Part shown: piece after piece, positions 9,921 through 26,113 of the stretch
Numbering within the stretch: position 1 is the stretch's first letter
Layout: each line of letters opens with the position of its first letter
DNA from: Deinococcus peraridilitoris DSM 19664
GTDB lineage: Bacteria > Deinococcota > Deinococci > Deinococcales > Deinococcaceae
Reading direction: 5' to 3'
Assembly: GCF_000317835.1 (NCBI RefSeq)
Contig: NC_019793.1
Span: forward strand, 989,001 to 1,053,000
DNA: 64,000 nucleotides
Made by a program: the position numbers and the translations under genes
The notes under the pieces: model-generated
Seen by the model: the letters and a program-made list of their open reading frames with translations, nothing else
The model's database searches: none
Told to the model about the DNA's origin: nothing

Positions 9921-10088
9921 ATGGCCAAGGAAGGTCCTCGCATCAAAGTGAAAATGGAGAGCACGGCCGGCACGGGGTTCTACTACACCACCACCAAGAA
10001 CCGCCGCAATACCACTGCCAAGCTCGAACTGAAAAAGTACGACCCCATCGCCAAAAAGCACGTTCCGTTCAAAGAAAAGAAAATCTAA
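9921..10088 (+). CDS. rpmG: Ribosomal protein L33
   Basis: 55 residues, starting [20 protein letters not shown] with [10 protein letters not shown] and ending [10 protein letters not shown], the pattern of cysteine-free bL33. The start at 9921 has an AGGAG site at the right distance; an upstream in-frame start at 9858 would add an unrelated tail. Lies directly ahead of secE, the conserved rpmG-secE-nusG arrangement. Confidence 0.96.
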   Translation: MAKEGPRIKVKMESTAGTGFYYTTTKNRRNTTAKLELKKYDPIAKKHVPFKEKKI

Positions 10089-10090
10089 GC

Positions 10091-10276
10091 ATGAATGGAC
10101 TGCTGCGGTACTTCCAAGAGGCGCGCGCCGAGCTGTCGCGCGTCACGTGGCCCAACCGCGCCCAGGTCCTCGAAGGCACGCAGGTCGTGCTGGTCTTCAT
10201 CGTCGTGCTGACGCTCTTCTTGTTCGCGCTTGACTCGGTGCTGGCGGGCCTGATCCGGGTGGTGGTTCCGCAGTGA
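10091..10276 (+). CDS. secE: Preprotein translocase subunit SecE
   Basis: 61 residues: an amphipathic N-terminal helix ([20 protein letters not shown], with the family's VTWP motif) and one membrane helix ([20 protein letters not shown]). It clamps SecY in the Sec channel. Its ATG lies two bases after the rpmG stop and has no ribosome binding site of its own, so translation probably depends on rpmG. The single-helix form is the usual one outside enterobacteria. Confidence 0.95.
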   Translation: MNGLLRYFQEARAELSRVTWPNRAQVLEGTQVVLVFIVVLTLFLFALDSVLAGLIRVVVPQ

Positions 10277-10848
10277 GCATCGAATGGTACGCCGTACATA
10301 CCTACGTCGGCCAGGAAGACCGGGTCGAGACGAACCTCATGGAGCGCGCCAAAAAGCTCGGTCTGTACAACACCAAGATCTTTCAGGTGCTGCAGCCCAG
10401 CGAGGAAGCCGTGGAGTTGCGTGAAGGCGGCAAGAAAGAAACCGTCAAGCGCAAGCTGTTCCCCGGTTATATCTTCGTGCAGATGGACGTCGAGGACGAC
10501 GAGGCGCCCGGTGAGCTGGGCGAATCCTGGGAAGCAGTGCGGGGCACGCCCGGAGTGACCGGCTTTGTCGGTACGGCCACCCATCCGGTGCCCCTTTCGC
10601 ACGATGAAGTGCAGCGGCTGCTGCAGTCGGTCGGTGTCACCGCCAAGCAGGAAGCAGTGGCCGTTCCGCGTATCAAGGTCAACTTCAAGGAAGGTGACAT
10701 GGTACGCGTCACCGCTGGCCCGTTTGCGGACTTCAGCGGTGTGGTGTCCGAAGTCAACCCCACCCAGGCCAAGGTGAAGGTGCTGGTGTCGATCTTCGGT
10801 CGGGAAACCCCGGTCGAGCTTGACTTTGCACAGGTCACCCGTGGCTGA
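10273..10848 (+). CDS. nusG: Transcription termination/antitermination protein NusG
   Basis: 191 residues. N-terminal NGN domain ([42 protein letters not shown]) and C-terminal KOW domain ([21 protein letters not shown]). GTG start overlaps the secE stop by four bases. Binds RNA polymerase beta prime and couples it to Rho or the ribosome. Confidence 0.97.
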   Translation: MSIEWYAVHTYVGQEDRVETNLMERAKKLGLYNTKIFQVLQPSEEAVELREGGKKETVKRKLFPGYIFVQMDVEDDEAPGELGESWEAVRGTPGVTGFVGTATHPVPLSHDEVQRLLQSVGVTAKQEAVAVPRIKVNFKEGDMVRVTAGPFADFSGVVSEVNPTQAKVKVLVSIFGRETPVELDFAQVTRG

Positions 10849-10865
10849 ACGCTCTTCTTGAAGTC

Positions 10866-10928
10866 TTTTCGCGCTCAGCGCGAAAACGCTCGGGATGGCT
10901 GGGCAAGCCCGGCCTCTTGAGCTAAACT
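10866..10928 (+). promoter_or_regulatory. Hairpin and -10 box ahead of rplK
   Basis: A perfect 9-bp stem TTTTCGCGC / GCGCGAAAA with loop TCA (10866-10886) follows nusG; no T-run follows it. TAAACT at 10923-10928 is a plausible -10 for rplK, with no clear -35. The 105-nt leader up to rplK could hold the L1 autoregulatory site, but I cannot define it. Confidence 0.35.
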
Positions 10929-11033
10929 GTGCAGGTTGCCTGCAAACGCCCCAAACGTGCGCAGGCGCTTAGCGTCAGCACCCCGACGGTCAGGACCTGA
11001 GTCCAGGCGCGGGGGAGCTAAGGAGGAATTGAA

Positions 11034-11471
11034 ATGGCGAAGAAAGTCACTGGTTTTGTCAAGCTGCAACTGCCGGCCGGCAAAGCCACTCCGGCCCCGC
11101 CCGTGGGTCCCGCGCTCGGTCAGCATGGCGCGAACATCATGGGCTTCGTGAAGGAATTCAATGCGGCCACCGCTGACAAGGGCGACGCGATCATTCCCGT
11201 CGAGATCACCATCTACGCGGACCGCTCCTTTACCTTCATCACCAAGACGCCGCCGATGAGCTACCTCATCCGTAAGGCCAGCGGCGTTGCCAAGGGTTCG
11301 AGCAACCCCAACAAGGCCAAGGTCGGCAAACTGACCTGGGACCAGGTGCTCGACATTGCCAAAACCAAAATGCCCGACCTGAACGCGGGCAGCCTCGAGG
11401 CGGCCGCGCAGACCGTCGCGGGTACCGCCCGCAGCATGGGCGTCACCATTGAAGGGGCCCCCAATGCCTAA
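11034..11471 (+). CDS. rplK: Ribosomal protein L11
   Basis: 145 residues. Starts [20 protein letters not shown] with the family's [17 protein letters not shown] motif; the C-terminal RNA-binding domain ends [15 protein letters not shown]. Binds the GTPase-associated region of 23S rRNA. AGGAGG site upstream. The rplA start lies inside its last codons. Confidence 0.98.
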   Translation: MAKKVTGFVKLQLPAGKATPAPPVGPALGQHGANIMGFVKEFNAATADKGDAIIPVEITIYADRSFTFITKTPPMSYLIRKASGVAKGSSNPNKAKVGKLTWDQVLDIAKTKMPDLNAGSLEAAAQTVAGTARSMGVTIEGAPNA

Positions 11472-12150
11472 GCGCGGCAAACGTTACCAGAACCTCGCGG
11501 GCAAAGTGGACCGCAACAAGGTCTACACCGTCGAAGAAGCCACCAGCCTGGTCAAGGAGATCGCTACCGCGAAATTCGACGAAACCGTCGAAGTGCACTT
11601 CCGCCTTGGCATCGATCCCCGTAAGAGCGACCAGAACGTGCGTGGTACTGTCGCGCTGCCACACGGCACCGGCCGTACGGTGCGCGTGGCGGTCATTACC
11701 CAGGGTGACAAGATCGCCGAAGCCGAAGGCGCGGGCGCTGACGTATTTGGTGGCGCCGAGCTGATCGACCGTATCGCCGGGGGATTCATGGAGTTTGACG
11801 CCGTGGTGGCGACCCCCGACATGATGGCCCAGGTGGGTCAGAAGCTCGCCCGTCTGCTCGGACCGCGCGGTCTGCTCCCTAACCCCAAGAGCGGCACCGT
11901 CGGCCCCGACGTGGCGGGCATGGTGCGCGGCCTCAAGGCCGGTCGTATCGAATTCCGCAACGACAAGACCGGCGTCGTGCACGCCCCGATCGGCAAGGCC
12001 AGCTTCGAGGCAGGTAACATCGCTGAAAACCTGCGCGCCCTCGTTGGCGCGCTGGAAGGCGCCAAACCCGCTTCCGCCAAGGGCGTGTTCATCCGCAGCG
12101 TCTACATGACGACCACGATGGGCCCTTCCGTGCAAGTCGCGCTGGCCTGA
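11464..12150 (+). CDS. rplA: Ribosomal protein L1
   Basis: 228 residues from ATG 11464 ([11 protein letters not shown]), which overlaps the rplK stop by eight bases; a possible start at 11449 is less likely. Typical L1 segments are [32 protein letters not shown] sequence ([18 protein letters not shown]) and the C-terminal [15 protein letters not shown]. Forms the L1 stalk and in many bacteria represses its own operon. Confidence 0.97.
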   Translation: MPKRGKRYQNLAGKVDRNKVYTVEEATSLVKEIATAKFDETVEVHFRLGIDPRKSDQNVRGTVALPHGTGRTVRVAVITQGDKIAEAEGAGADVFGGAELIDRIAGGFMEFDAVVATPDMMAQVGQKLARLLGPRGLLPNPKSGTVGPDVAGMVRGLKAGRIEFRNDKTGVVHAPIGKASFEAGNIAENLRALVGALEGAKPASAKGVFIRSVYMTTTMGPSVQVALA

Positions 12151-12279
12151 TTTTCCCTTCAGCACCCCGGTGCGTCAGCACCTTTCAAAGGCACCGAAGA
12201 CAGCGGGGACCCTTGCCAGGTTTAAAAATCCCGCCGAGATGTCTCAGTTGCTTTCACGCACTGGACACAAGGAGCACCC
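12151..12279 (+). promoter_or_regulatory. rplJ leader, possible L10 autoregulatory region
   Basis: The 129-nt spacer between rplA and rplJ is where many bacteria carry the L10(L12)4-binding leader. Candidate elements are a CACCCCGGTGCG / AAGGCACCG pairing and an A-rich GGTTTAAAAATCCC stretch. I cannot confirm the kink-turn consensus by eye. Confidence 0.4.
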
Positions 12280-12777
12280 GTGGCGAACCAACGCAACCAA
12301 AACAACCTCGCCGCGCTTCAGGAGAGCCTCTCGGGCGTTGACTCGTTTTACGTCGTCAACTACCAGGGCCTCACCGCAGGGCAGCTCAGCCGCCTCCGCA
12401 AGGATCTGGTGGCCAAGGGCGGGCGCATGATCGTCGCCAAGAACACCCTGATCAACCTGGCCCTGCAGGGCCAGGAGCGCGACTTCTCCGATATCCTGAG
12501 CGGCCCCAGTGCCATCGTGATCGCCCAGGACGACCCCGCGGGCGTCGCGAAGATCCTGTCGGATGCCAGCCGTGGCAATGACAAGGGCATTCCGGCCAGC
12601 AAGGGTGGATACCTTGAGGGCCGCAAAATCGACGTGGCCGTCATCACGCGCCTTGCGAACCTGGGCAGCAAAGACCAGCTGTACGCCGAACTCGTCGGCG
12701 TGCTGGGCGCGCACCTCAGCAACTTCGTCGGCCTGCTCGAAGCACTTCAAGAACAAAAAAGCGGCGAAGCCGCTTAA
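12280..12777 (+). CDS. rplJ: Ribosomal protein L10
   Basis: 165 residues, GTG start with an AAGGAG site. Contains [26 protein letters not shown] and [11 protein letters not shown], typical of the globular L10 domain, and a C-terminal helix ([15 protein letters not shown]) that binds L7/L12 dimers. Confidence 0.97.
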   Translation: MANQRNQNNLAALQESLSGVDSFYVVNYQGLTAGQLSRLRKDLVAKGGRMIVAKNTLINLALQGQERDFSDILSGPSAIVIAQDDPAGVAKILSDASRGNDKGIPASKGGYLEGRKIDVAVITRLANLGSKDQLYAELVGVLGAHLSNFVGLLEALQEQKSGEAA

Positions 12778-12792
12778 GGGAAGGACACCAAC

Positions 12793-13158
12793 ATGGCGTA
12801 CAACAAAGAGCAATTCCTGGATGACCTCAGCAACATCACCCTCCTCGAACTCGCCGACCTGATCGACGCGATCAAGGAGAAGTTCAACGTCACGGCCGCC
12901 GTCGCCGTGGCCGGACCGGGCGCCGCCGTCGCCGCTCCCGTCGAAGAGAAGACCGAGTTCGATGTCGTGCTGATCGACGCGGGCAGCAGCAAGATCAACG
13001 TCATTAAGGAAATCCGCGCCATCACCGGCCTGGGCCTCAAAGAAGCCAAGGACCTCTCGGAAAAAGGCGGCGCCATCAAGGAAGGCGTCAGCAAGGACGA
13101 CGCCGAGAAGTTCCGCGCCCAACTCGAAGGCGCCGGCGCCAAAGTCGAACTCAAGTAA
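12793..13158 (+). CDS. rplL: Ribosomal protein L7/L12
   Basis: 121 residues: N-terminal dimerisation helices ([20 protein letters not shown]), an Ala/Val/Pro hinge ([18 protein letters not shown]) and a C-terminal domain with [20 protein letters not shown], which recruits translation factors. Last gene of the ribosomal protein unit; a terminator follows. Confidence 0.98.
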   Translation: MAYNKEQFLDDLSNITLLELADLIDAIKEKFNVTAAVAVAGPGAAVAAPVEEKTEFDVVLIDAGSSKINVIKEIRAITGLGLKEAKDLSEKGGAIKEGVSKDDAEKFRAQLEGAGAKVELK

Positions 13159-13179
13159 GATTTTCCCCACCGGGAGTGC

Positions 13180-13207
13180 ACCCGAGTCCGTCTGGACTCG
13201 GGTTTTT
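13180..13207 (+). terminator. Intrinsic terminator after rplL
   Basis: 9-10-bp stem CCCGAGTCC/GGACTCGGG with loop GTCT and five T's. Confidence 0.95.
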
Positions 13208-13290
13208 CGTTTGTCCGAGGCCGCGGCCACGCGGCCAAGTCACAGACCCAGTTTGGGAAAACGCCACAGCGACGCTTCAGCCAGATGCGC

Positions 13291-13666
13291 TAAGTTATCC
13301 GGAATGGCCGTCAACTCCTCGTTCTCTGTCGGTGACGTGGTCGTCATCGAACGCAAGCGGCGCCCTTGGCGCCTTACGACCGTCCAATCAATTCAGGGAG
13401 ACCTGCTGCAGGTCAACGGCGGTCATCTCTACTCGGCCTCGACGGGGTGGCGCCTTGACGCCACGCACGGCAAGAGCGAACGGGTCACGCCGCTCACCCC
13501 GGCCAGAATGGATTATCTGCAGCTGGTGCAGTTTCAGAAAGCCGTGATCGGACTGGACATCACGCGGGTACCGCCCGAGCGCATTGCTCGTCTCGCCGAG
13601 TTGGCCAAGGCCTTCAGCGAAGCGTTACAGACTGACTTTACACCCAACGACACCGATACGGCCTGA
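13291..13666 (+). CDS. Hypothetical protein, 120 aa, leaderless
   Basis: The coding part is 13304-13666; the entry includes its -10 box TAAGTT (13291-13296), which ends 7 nt before the ATG. I do not recognise the family. The N-terminal half reads as small beta strands (FSVGDVVVIERKRRPWRLTTVQSIQGDLLQVNGG), suggesting an SH3/Tudor-like barrel, and the C-terminal half as helices (MDYLQLVQFQKAVIGLDI; IARLAELAKAFSEAL). Codon use is like its neighbours. A longer in-frame start at 13211 would read through the rplL terminator region and is rejected. Confidence 0.6.
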
Positions 13667-13710
13667 GGGCCCTGAACGGTGAAGCCAGCATTTGCGCGTT
13701 CCATGCCGCT

Positions 13711-14481
13711 TTATTTCAGGTTTTGACGCAGCTGTTCGGCAAGACGAAACCATTCGCGTTCCTGGGTGCGGTACAGATTGTTGGCGCGCCGCTGGGTCTT
13801 TTCGACCTGAGCGAGCAGGACTTGCGCCTCTTCACGGCGGTCGCGTTGCAGCAGGAACTGTGCGTACTTGACGCGGGGTTCCTCACTGGTGGCGGTGTTC
13901 ATGGCTTCCTGGTAATAGCGCTCGGCACGCTCGTGGTCACCCAGCCTGACCAGGGTGTCGGCCAGCAGCACCTTGGCCTTGCTTTGCAGGGCCTGTGAGC
14001 GCATCGAGTCGATCTGTTCGAGCAGGCTGCGGGCCTCCTGGTATTTTTCCTGGCGGTAGGCGAGGTCGGCCAGCTGATAGAGCAGGCTGGGGTCATCCTT
14101 GTAAATGCCGACGCGCGCCGGGGCAAGGATCTCCTCGGCTTCGCCATACCGCTGGGCACGGGCCAGTTCACCGGCCAGGGCAACCCGGTTTTGCAGGGTA
14201 TCGAGCTCGGCGAGCGCTTCGCGGCGGGTCTTGATGCGTGATTCCTGCGAACGCAGGCCCTCGATCACGGGCTCAAAATTGACGCGCCGCACCCGCAGAC
14301 CCGGCAGAATTTCCAGAAAGAAGTAAGCCAGCACGCCGATCACCGGAATAAAGAAGATCAGGAACACCCAGAAGATCTGACGGCGGTGGGTGAGCGCGTG
14401 AATGATGAAGGCGATCTGCAACGCGAAATGCAGATAGTACAGCACTGGATACTGGTACAGAAAGCCCGTCAGGAACGCCAT
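13711..14481 (-). CDS. Membrane-anchored tetratricopeptide-repeat protein
   Basis: 256 residues. Two hydrophobic helices at the N-terminus (about 10-30 and 36-58: FALQIAFIIHALTHRRQIFWVFLIFFIPVIGVLAYFFLEI) resemble the PLDc_N-type anchor seen in phospholipase D-like and related membrane proteins. A cytoplasmic helical region follows with at least three TPR-like units (AQRYGEAEEILA, DDPSLLYQLADLAYRQEKY, GDHERAERYYQEAM). TPRs mediate protein contacts; the partner is unknown. A TAAACT box (minus strand, 14489-14494) ends 7 nt before the ATG, so it is probably leaderless. Confidence 0.75.
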   Translation of the reverse strand: MAFLTGFLYQYPVLYYLHFALQIAFIIHALTHRRQIFWVFLIFFIPVIGVLAYFFLEILPGLRVRRVNFEPVIEGLRSQESRIKTRREALAELDTLQNRVALAGELARAQRYGEAEEILAPARVGIYKDDPSLLYQLADLAYRQEKYQEARSLLEQIDSMRSQALQSKAKVLLADTLVRLGDHERAERYYQEAMNTATSEEPRVKYAQFLLQRDRREEAQVLLAQVEKTQRRANNLYRTQEREWFRLAEQLRQNLK

Positions 14482-14488
14482 AGGAGCG

Positions 14489-14494
14489 AGTTTA
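14489..14494 (-). promoter_or_regulatory. -10 box of the leaderless TPR gene
   Basis: TAAACT on the minus strand, 7 nt from the ATG at 14481; no Shine-Dalgarno sequence in between. Confidence 0.5.
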
Positions 14495-14676
14495 CCAAAG
14501 CGGCCCTGCCATCACTGCGCACTTCCCTGCCATGTCTCCCGGCTTTGTGGCTTTTCAGGTTTCGCCTTGAAGGCCAGAGGGAGTCTTTAAGCTCAGCGCG
14601 AATGGCCCTGCGGTGGTGTACCATGTGAGAAACGTGTTCGGCCCATTCTCCGGGGTTATGCCTTCGTCACCGCTGC

Positions 14677-14705
14677 TTGACGCAAGGCTTTTTGGCCGCT
14701 AAACT
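14677..14705 (+). promoter_or_regulatory. Promoter of rpoBC
   Basis: TTGACG (14677-14682), 17 bp, TAAACT (14700-14705). Predicted leader about 210 nt. A weaker second candidate is TTGCAC (14743-14748), 15 bp, TATACA (14764-14769). The 14495-14676 part of this 440-bp gap contains nothing I can name. Confidence 0.75.
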
Positions 14706-14801
14706 ACAGTTTGGTGACCATGATCGGTCTCCGGGGAGCTTCTTGCACTCGCGAAACAACGTTTATACAAGAGCGCCACTCCGCACGATTTCGTAAATCC
14801 A

Positions 14802-14829
14802 GGAGGCGAAAGGATTTCCTTTCGCCTCC
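14802..14829 (+). other. Strong hairpin in the rpoB leader
   Basis: GGAGGCGAAAGGA pairs with TCCTTTCGCCTCC over 12-13 bp with a tiny loop. No T-run follows, so it is not a simple terminator; it hides a GGAGG sequence. An open frame starting at GTG 14714 (8 nt after the -10) runs through it and ends 7 nt before the rpoB ATG. Confidence 0.5.
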
Positions 14830-14924
14830 CCTCAACCTTGCTATGTACTCCAGAAGTACGACCACGATCGGCGCTGGCAGGTTCGGGGAGAGGCTTCAAG
14901 ACTTCTCACAACGTTGAGGTGTGA

Positions 14925-18368
<3,444 letters not shown>

Positions 18369-18453
18369 GGTGCTTTTGCCGGGGTGAACCCAACCTCGCC
18401 CCGGCATTCCTCAACCCCGACGACAAGCCGCTCTACCCAACAGGAGCACCGCT

Positions 18454-23031
<4,578 letters not shown>

Positions 23032-23041
23032 GCAACCTTTC

Positions 23042-23074
23042 AAAGCCCCCTCCCGAGCGGGAGGGGGCTTTTTT
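23042..23074 (+). terminator. Intrinsic terminator after rpoC
   Basis: 13-14-bp stem AAAGCCCCCTCCCG with its complement and a tight loop, ending in six T's. Confidence 0.95.
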
Positions 23075-23101
23075 CATCTCTTTGGGTCGGCTGGCTTCGG
23101 G

Positions 23102-23107
23102 TAGGCT
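23102..23107 (+). promoter_or_regulatory. -10 box of leaderless dehydrogenase gene
   Basis: TAGGCT ends 7 nt before the ATG at 23115; no Shine-Dalgarno sequence. The same hexamer and spacing occur before ddl (51880). Confidence 0.45.
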
Positions 23108-23114
23108 GGTCAGC

Positions 23115-23993
23115 ATGAACGTCACCGTTGCTTTTGTGGGCCTGGGCGCCATGGGGTACCCGATGGCCGCGCACCTGTCGCGCCGCTTCGAGACCCTGGT
23201 GTGGAACCGCACCCACGAGAAAGCCCTGCAGCACGCCGCCGAGTACGGTTCACGGGCCGTGACGAGCGTGGCCGCCGCTGCCGAGGCGGATATCCTGTTT
23301 ACCTGCCTGCCCACCTCGGCTGAGGTGGCCGCCCTCGCCGGGGACGTGATTTCCGGCGCCGGCAACGGGCTGGTATGGGTCGACTGCACCAGCGGCGACC
23401 CGGAGGTGACGCGCGAGCTCGCCGTGCGGCTGGCCGGTCAGGGCATCGAGTTCGTGGACGCGCCCCTTTCGGGGGGCACTGCGGGCGCGGAGGCCGGCAA
23501 GCTCAGCGTGATGTTCGGCGGCGCGGAGAGTACCCTGGAAGAAGTTCGGCCCGCGCTGGAAGCCTTTGCCACGAAGATCGTGCGGGTGGGCGAGGTGGGC
23601 AGCGGGCACGCCGTCAAGGCCATCAACAACGCGCTGCTGGCCGTGAACCTTTGGGCGGCCGGCGAGGGCCTCGCGGCGCTCGCGGCCCTGGGCGTGGATG
23701 TGGGCGCGGCCCTGGAGGTCATCAACGCGTCCTCAGGACGCAGCAACGTCACCGAGAACCTGATTCCGCAGCGGGTGCTGACCCGCACGTTTCCGGCGAC
23801 CTTCAAGCTGGCGCTGCTCGCCAAGGACGCGGGCCTCGCCATGGACGTGGTGCGCGGCGCGCGGGCGAGTGCTCCCGTGATCGCCATGACCGAAAGCCTG
23901 ATCCGGGCCGCCGTGAACGAGATCGGCCCGGACGAGGATCACACCGCCGCGCTGAAACTGATCGAGCGCTGGTCGAAAACCGAAATCAGATAA
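23115..23993 (+). CDS. NAD(P)-dependent beta-hydroxyacid dehydrogenase family protein
   Basis: 292 residues. N-terminal Rossmann motif [10 protein letters not shown] (residues 9-18), the substrate-binding signature [24 protein letters not shown], and the catalytic Lys in [10 protein letters not shown] near residue 168. These define the 3-hydroxyisobutyrate dehydrogenase / glyoxylate-succinic semialdehyde reductase family, which interconverts hydroxyacids and their oxo forms. The exact substrate cannot be read from sequence. Start chosen at 23115, 7 nt after a -10 box; an upstream in-frame start at 23082 lies in the rpoC terminator. Monocistronic. Confidence 0.88.
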   Translation: MNVTVAFVGLGAMGYPMAAHLSRRFETLVWNRTHEKALQHAAEYGSRAVTSVAAAAEADILFTCLPTSAEVAALAGDVISGAGNGLVWVDCTSGDPEVTRELAVRLAGQGIEFVDAPLSGGTAGAEAGKLSVMFGGAESTLEEVRPALEAFATKIVRVGEVGSGHAVKAINNALLAVNLWAAGEGLAALAALGVDVGAALEVINASSGRSNVTENLIPQRVLTRTFPATFKLALLAKDAGLAMDVVRGARASAPVIAMTESLIRAAVNEIGPDEDHTAALKLIERWSKTEIR

Positions 23994-24006
23994 CCCGCTT
24001 GATCGG

Positions 24007-24044
24007 AAGCTGAAGCCCGGTGACAGAGCGCCGGGCTTCGGCTT
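24007..24044. terminator. Stem-loop between convergent genes
   Basis: AAGCTGAAGCCCGG pairs with CCGGGCTTCGGCTT (one G-T), 10-nt loop. The flanks are short in T/A, so it is a moderate terminator for either side. Confidence 0.6.
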
Positions 24045-24076
24045 GACGTACCCGGCAGAAGGGCAAGAGCCACGGC

Positions 24077-24505
24077 TCAACGACGCGCGATGACGTCCAG
24101 CGGGGAAAGACGGGTGTACATGTCTCCCCCGGCGTCGCTTGAGGTGAGTTTGCACTCGGCCAGGAAAGCGGTACTCTGCCTCGACTGCTCATCGACCAGA
24201 TAGCCGGCGATGGCGACGGCCACCGGGTCATTGGGATTGGGGTCCACGATCAGCGCGTAACTGCGCCGGGTCGGGCCATGTTCCATGACCGACCAGCCAC
24301 GCTGCCGCAGGGTGTTGAGCAGGAAGCGGGCCGCGCCTTGCGCGTCTCCTTCCACCTCCCAGACCTCGGGTTCAGCGCACTCCACTTTTGGCAGCAAGGC
24401 CATGATTTCCGAGACTGCTTCACCGACTGCCGGGGAACCGTTCGACTGGGCCGAGACAAAGCCGCCCAGCGCGAGCGCCGCACCAAGTGCCCACGTTCGC
24501 CACAT
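24077..24505 (-). CDS. Small secreted protein of unknown function
   Basis: 142 residues. A Sec signal peptide is clear (MWRTWALGAALALGGFVSAQ, cleavage near residue 19-20). The mature part has two Cys residues (VECAEPEVW; LAECKLT) that could form a disulfide, and a strand-rich stretch RSYALIVDPNPNDPVAVAIAGYLVDE. I do not recognise the family. GGAG ribosome binding site about 9 nt upstream. Confidence 0.6.
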   Translation of the reverse strand: MWRTWALGAALALGGFVSAQSNGSPAVGEAVSEIMALLPKVECAEPEVWEVEGDAQGAARFLLNTLRQRGWSVMEHGPTRRSYALIVDPNPNDPVAVAIAGYLVDEQSRQSTAFLAECKLTSSDAGGDMYTRLSPLDVIARR

Positions 24506-24754
24506 GTTGTGTCTCCACTGTTTCTCACCCGAAGGTGAAGCTGGACTCGCGCTCCCAAGCCGCCACGCTGCACGCTGCCTTGCTCTGCTCCTTGACCACT
24601 GAGGTCAGGGTTGCCTCAGGGTAGTCTCTTTGTGAGGAAGGAGGAGTAGAAGCGTCCCGTAAGATCTTGCCTAAACGTACAGGTGGTCTTGGTTTCGTCT
24701 TAGCAGGGCATATGAGGCTGCCTTCTGCCTGAGCCATTGGATACAATCGGCGCG
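24506..24754. promoter_or_regulatory. Divergent intergenic region, secreted protein / pyrF
   Basis: Contains TGACC-ACTGA-GGTCA (24593-24607), a small inverted repeat, and at its right end the -10 box TACAAT (24742-24747) 7 nt before a mini-ORF ATG at 24755. I see no pyr-specific riboswitch or attenuator. Confidence 0.45.
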
Positions 24755-24808
24755 ATGATTAGCTCTCCTTCGCCCGAGCGTTCTGCCACCAGAAAGCGTT
24801 CTCCATGA
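24755..24808 (+). CDS. Leaderless mini-ORF coupled to pyrF, 17 codons
   Basis: ATG at 24755 lies 7 nt after the -10 box TACAAT and would encode [17 protein letters not shown]. Its TGA (24806-24808) overlaps the pyrF ATG (24805-24807). pyrF has no Shine-Dalgarno sequence and no other in-frame start downstream of the in-frame TAG at 24760, so pyrF would depend on reinitiation after this mini-ORF. The peptide is Ser/Pro/Arg rich and has no recognisable function. Confidence 0.45.
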   Translation: MISSPSPERSATRKRSP

Positions 24809-25623
24809 CGGCCACTCCGCTGCCGTTTCAGGAGCAGCTGCGCCAGCGCACACTGACGTATGGCACCCGCCTGTGCCTCGGCCTCGATCCACGGCTGGAC
24901 GCTTACCGGGATGTCGCACACTTGCGTGAGCACACCCTGGATGTGCTGGAAGCCTGCGCGGGGCTGGTCGCGTGCGTCAAGCCCCAGCTGGCCTTTTATG
25001 AAGTGCTGGGTCCCAGTGGATACCCGCTGCTGCAGGAAGTCTGCGCACTGGCGCGCACGCTTGGCCTTCCAGTGCTGCTTGATGGCAAGCGCGGAGACAT
25101 TGGCAGCACCGCGCAGGCTTACGCGCAGGCCTGGCTGAGCGGCCCGCACGCGGGCAGCGCCCTGACAATCAACGCCTACCTGGGCTGGGAAACCCTCACG
25201 CCGTTCGTCGAAGTGGCGCGCGCACACGGCGGCGGCGTGTTCGTGCTCGTCAGGACCTCCAATCCCGGCAGTGCCGATCTTCAGCAGAGCGGCGTGGCCG
25301 AAAAGGTCGCCGCGCAGGTGGCACAGCTGGGTCAGGAAGAGGACGGTGACCTGTCGTGCGTCGGGGCCGTCGTCGGGGCGACCCACCCGGAAGAGCTGGA
25401 GCACTTTCGCGCCCTGATGCCCAAGGCGACGCTGCTCTTGCCGGGCCTGGGCGCGCAGGGTGCACGGGCCAGTGATCTGGCTCCGGCCTTCCTGCCCGGC
25501 GGCGTGGGCGCGGTCGTGTCGGCCAGCCGCGGCATCCAGTACGTTCAAGGGCTGGACGTGCGGGCCAGCATGGAGGCGGCCCGGAACTTCCGGAACGAGC
25601 TGAACGCGGCGCTGACTACCTGA
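24805..25623 (+). CDS. pyrF: Orotidine 5'-phosphate decarboxylase
   Basis: 272 residues. Catalytic Asp-Lys-Asp array in DGKRGD (D93, K95, D98), [10 protein letters not shown] at the N-terminus, [10 protein letters not shown] and a VGATHPEEL segment; the length and layout are those of the longer type-2 OMP decarboxylase found in actinobacteria and Deinococcus. It makes UMP in the last step of de novo pyrimidine synthesis. The start is fixed at 24805 by an in-frame TAG upstream. Confidence 0.95.
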   Translation: MTATPLPFQEQLRQRTLTYGTRLCLGLDPRLDAYRDVAHLREHTLDVLEACAGLVACVKPQLAFYEVLGPSGYPLLQEVCALARTLGLPVLLDGKRGDIGSTAQAYAQAWLSGPHAGSALTINAYLGWETLTPFVEVARAHGGGVFVLVRTSNPGSADLQQSGVAEKVAAQVAQLGQEEDGDLSCVGAVVGATHPEELEHFRALMPKATLLLPGLGAQGARASDLAPAFLPGGVGAVVSASRGIQYVQGLDVRASMEAARNFRNELNAALTT

Positions 25624-25866
25624 AGCCAGGCTGATGCCCGGGTGGAGCCGCCTTGCGGCCTCTCACACCGACACCGAAAAGCTGAAACTTGCTCAAGGCG
25701 TTCGCGAGACGTGGTGAGATCCCTAGCACTTTGCCCAAGGGCAGGCAGGGAAAACGCGTGTTACGGTAAAAAAACAAGGTCACCGCACGCGCGGTGGGAA
25801 TCCCGGCTTCCATAAGCCGGGCTGGGCGGAGTCTGTCGGTTGGACTCCGCCCATGTCGTTTTCTGT

Positions 25867-25902
25867 ATTTGCGTGGAGCTTCGGATTTGCGTGGAGCCTC
25901 GG
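25867..25902 (+). repeat. 18-bp tandem duplication
   Basis: Two adjacent copies of ATTTGCGTGGAGCYTCGG, differing at one base (T or C). Confidence 0.9.
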
Positions 25903-26001
25903 CTCTCCGGCCGCACCGCAGGGCGTGGCAGGATCCACGATTTCCACTCCCGACCGCTCGACCGAGCAGGTTCATCCAATCACACGACGCGTCGACGGAC
26001 T

Positions 26002-26025
26002 TTTCGCACAGGATTTCGCACAGGA
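26002..26025 (+). repeat. 12-bp tandem duplication
   Basis: Two exact adjacent copies of TTTCGCACAGGA. The second copy supplies the AGGAGG ribosome binding site of the mini-ORF at 26036. Confidence 0.9.
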
Positions 26026-26035
26026 GGTTTCCGGC

Positions 26036-26113
26036 ATGATCCGATTCACAGTTCACGGTCTTGCTTCACCTGGACCAAGGCACACTTGGGCACTTTCAGG
26101 GGGCTCGCCATGA
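26036..26113 (+). CDS. Mini-ORF coupled to the transporter gene, 25 codons
   Basis: ATG at 26036 with a strong AGGAGG site 8 nt upstream; encodes MIRFTVHGLASPGPRHTWAL plus GGSP-type tail and stops at TGA 26111-26113, overlapping the transporter ATG at 26110 (ATGA). It could act as a leader peptide or reinitiation platform. Confidence 0.4.
   Translation: MIRFTVHGLASPGPRHTWALSGGSP

Larger units (their letters stand above)
25624..26035 (+). other. Long leader of the transporter operon: hairpins and tandem duplications
   Basis: This stretch carries no convincing gene. It holds TGCCC-AA-GGGCA (25732-25743), a hairpin CCCGGCTT/AAGCCGGG (25802-25821), a second hairpin GGGCGGAGTC/GACTCCGCCC (25824-25852), an 18-bp tandem repeat and a 12-bp tandem repeat (listed separately). 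The two adjacent hairpins could terminate pyrF transcription or form a regulated leader. I could not fix a promoter. Confidence 0.45.

Noticed and set aside
10866..10886. Hairpin after nusG as a terminator
   Set aside because: The stem is perfect, but no T-run follows on either strand, so it is listed only as a hairpin.
24622..24646. Tiny GTG ORF after a TAGTCT box in the pyrF upstream region
   Set aside because: Only five codons and a 4-nt spacing; does not match the pattern of the other leaderless ORFs.
25840..26109. 90-residue N-terminal extension of the lactate-permease-like protein
   Set aside because: The extra sequence is Arg/His/Ser-rich, includes the tandem repeat and precedes the first membrane helix; ATG 26110 gives the normal family start.
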